DNA of 64,000 nucleotides from Rhynchopus sp. YZ270_cl-10 (taxonomy: Eukaryota; Euglenozoa; Diplonemea; Diplonemida; Diplonemidae). The stretch spans positions 434,001 to 498,000 of the forward strand of contig OZ037924.1 in the NCBI GenBank assembly GCA_964035575.1, in the 5' to 3' direction. This document shows, one piece after another, positions 62,515 through 64,000 of the stretch; the stretch's first letter is position 1, and each line of letters opens with the position of its first letter. The position numbers and the translations under genes were made by a program. Below the pieces are notes generated by a model. That model ran no database searches. It was not told where the DNA came from and saw nothing but the letters and a program-made list of their open reading frames with translations.

Positions 62515-62745
62515 TGGTCAGACATGCCCGAAAATAAGTTGAGAAATGGTCAGAGATACCCGAAATACCCGAAAATAAGTTCAGATATTGGTCAGTTATG
62601 CCCTATTTTTGAAAATGGGGCATCTCTGACCAATATCTGAACTTATTTTCGGGTATCTCTGACCAATATCTGAACTTATTTTCGGGTATCTCTGACCATT
62701 TCAAAAAAAAGGGTAGGGCATAACTGACTATTCCCCAAGAAAAAA
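62515..62745. repeat. ATACCCGAAAATAAGTTCAGA palindromic block, right copy
   Basis: It carries repeated GATACCCGAAAATAAGTTCA words in both orientations and ends GGTAGGGCATAACTGACTAT followed by TCCCC, the inverse of the start of the block at 60486. Confidence 0.65.
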
Positions 62746-63287
62746 AAGCATTTTTTTTTTTTTTAAACTGTAACCTACCTAGCGGTTAGGCAGCTGCGCC
62801 GCTGGCACTGCCTCTTATACTGTGTTTTTTTTTTGGTGTTGTTCTACGTAGAGGGGTTCCGCACTGCTACAAGGCAGTGAGGGACAATTTTTTTTCTTCT
62901 TTTTTTCCCGTTTCTTCGTGGGGTTACAACCCGCACCTCTGTTGTATTAGTGTAGATCGAAGACGAGATTCACTATTGTTTTTTTGTTGTTTAGAATACG
63001 TTCTGAAGAGATTCCATTAGGAAAGGTGTGGGAGCACGGCGAGGCACATTCATCTTTCAAAAAAAAAAAATTTTTTTTTTTGTGGCAAACCCTGATATAG
63101 TGGCCAGTCCGTTCATGCGTGTGGGGAACTACTATGTATACTTCATTACATGGTTGCAGATGCACCCACTCTAGGTGCAGAGCGTCTCACTCACTGCACA
63201 TTATATGTATCATTGAAGAATAGGCTTCGACCCAAAAGGGAAAGAAGCTTATGTTGCGCAGCGCGGGGTGGGTCTATAGGGAAGGGG

Positions 63288-63320
63288 CCAAGTACAGAGA
63301 GGCTTAGGGTCATCATGCAC
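63288..63320 (+). repeat. Dispersed CTAAGC-hairpin repeat, partial copy at 63.3 kb
   Basis: CCAAGTACAGAGAGGCTTAG then GGTCATCATGCAC; only the 3' half of the hairpin is well conserved. Confidence 0.4.
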
Positions 63321-63425
63321 GAAAAAAAAATAATTCTCCTTTGTGGTTGCAAATCCGAACCCTAATTCATTCGAATTGGGAGTTCATGAATTAAGAATCC
63401 AATAAAAAATCCAGAATGGTGAACG

Positions 63426-63935
63426 CCACGGCTTCGCAAATATATTCAATATATTTTAAATATTGATGAATATTGAAATATGATTATTATTAAAAATATT
63501 GAATCAATATTTTGGAAAAAAATAATCAATATTTTAATAAATATTGACAAATATTGCAATATATTGAAAATATTGATAAATATTGAAATATTGGTAAATA
63601 TTGGTAAATTTTATGTGCAATTTTACTGTGGTGGTTTCCGTAAATATATTGATCAATATTTTAATAAATATTGACAAATATTGAAATATATTGAAAATAT
63701 TGATAAATATTGAAATATTGGAAAATATTGATCAATATATTGAAAATATTGATCAATATTTTCAATATATTGATCAATATTTTACTATTTTCCCACTGCA
63801 AAATACCATACAAAATAAATCAATATTTATCAATATTTTTAATATTTTTGCTTTTTTTACACGTACTTTTTGAAAATATTAAAATATTGAACTTTTTTCA
63901 AAAAACTATTATTAAATATATTTGCGAAGCCGTGG
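63426..63935. mobile_element. MITE-like element with 19-bp TIRs and AATATTG-rich interior
   Basis: Left CCACGGCTTCGCAAATATA (63426-63444); right end is its exact inverse (63917-63935). AACG flanks both sides (63422-63425 and 63936-63939) as a target duplication. The 510-bp body is mostly AATATTGA/TCAATATT words that pair with each other, with a short unique core near 63605-63645. It has no coding capacity. Confidence 0.75.
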
Positions 63936-64000
63936 AACGCTTTATTTTCCTTGCTTTTGCATTAACAGTATGTGGAGCCCAATGAATTTTCACTGGGTTT

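Larger units (their letters stand above)
54912..64000. other. Gene-poor, repeat-rich region
   Basis: No convincing gene in 9 kb. The sequence is AT-rich with many homopolymers. Open frames are low-complexity or repeat-derived. Its distinguishable parts are listed separately: dispersed hairpin repeats, three kinds of inverted-repeat element, tandem repeats, a microsatellite and a diverged inverted duplicate. Confidence 0.5.

Overview
The window is nuclear DNA of a eukaryote. Genes are split by GT-AG spliceosomal introns (donors almost always GTATG, acceptors pyrimidine-rich ending CAG or TAG). Products are eukaryotic in kind: a kinesin-3 motor, a J-protein and a medium-chain acyl-CoA dehydrogenase with mitochondrial-type presequences, a BTB/T1 protein, a tail-anchored protein and a nucleoside diphosphate kinase. 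Coding sequence is moderately GC-rich; intergenic and intronic DNA is full of poly-T/poly-A runs, small inverted-repeat elements and satellites. I cannot place it closer than a free-living-type protist with mitochondrial or peroxisomal fatty-acid oxidation.

Layout. 0.5-17.3 kb: four minus-strand genes, namely a three-exon kinesin-3 (517-7703), a four-exon membrane-anchored PDZ-like/coiled-coil/CCCH protein (9931-14500), a three-exon J-protein (14875-16268) and an AlkB-family dioxygenase (16453-17298). Kinesin intron 2 (2.6 kb) carries several small inverted-repeat elements; a 688-bp element with pogo/mariner-like ends and a TA duplication lies at 8.5-9.2 kb. 17.9-34.2 kb: about 15 kb of minisatellite built from 14-, 14- and 10-bp modules (38- and 52-bp units), interrupted by an 824-bp hairpin-ended element and preceded by a 732-bp relative. 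35.2-49.2 kb: plus-strand genes for 2,4-dienoyl-CoA reductase (FadH type), medium-chain acyl-CoA dehydrogenase, an unknown protein, a BTB/T1 protein, a secretory 2-oxoglutarate oxygenase (OGFOD3-like), an ALKBH8-like AlkB protein and a tail-anchored protein. 50.7-54.9 kb: a nucleoside diphosphate kinase split by a 3.8-kb intron that holds a palindrome-bounded repeat island. 54.9-64 kb: no convincing gene; dispersed hairpin repeats, inverted duplications, tandem repeats, an 8-bp microsatellite and two short terminal-inverted-repeat elements.

Functional links: the reductase and the acyl-CoA dehydrogenase belong to the same pathway (oxidation of unsaturated and medium-chain fatty acids), are both intronless and lie next to each other on one strand. 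Three genes in the window encode Fe(II)/2-oxoglutarate oxygenases, two of them adjacent. The most unusual parts are the satellite, open in all three frames of one strand, with its hairpin-ended elements; the NDK intron; and several apparently undescribed short dispersed repeat families.
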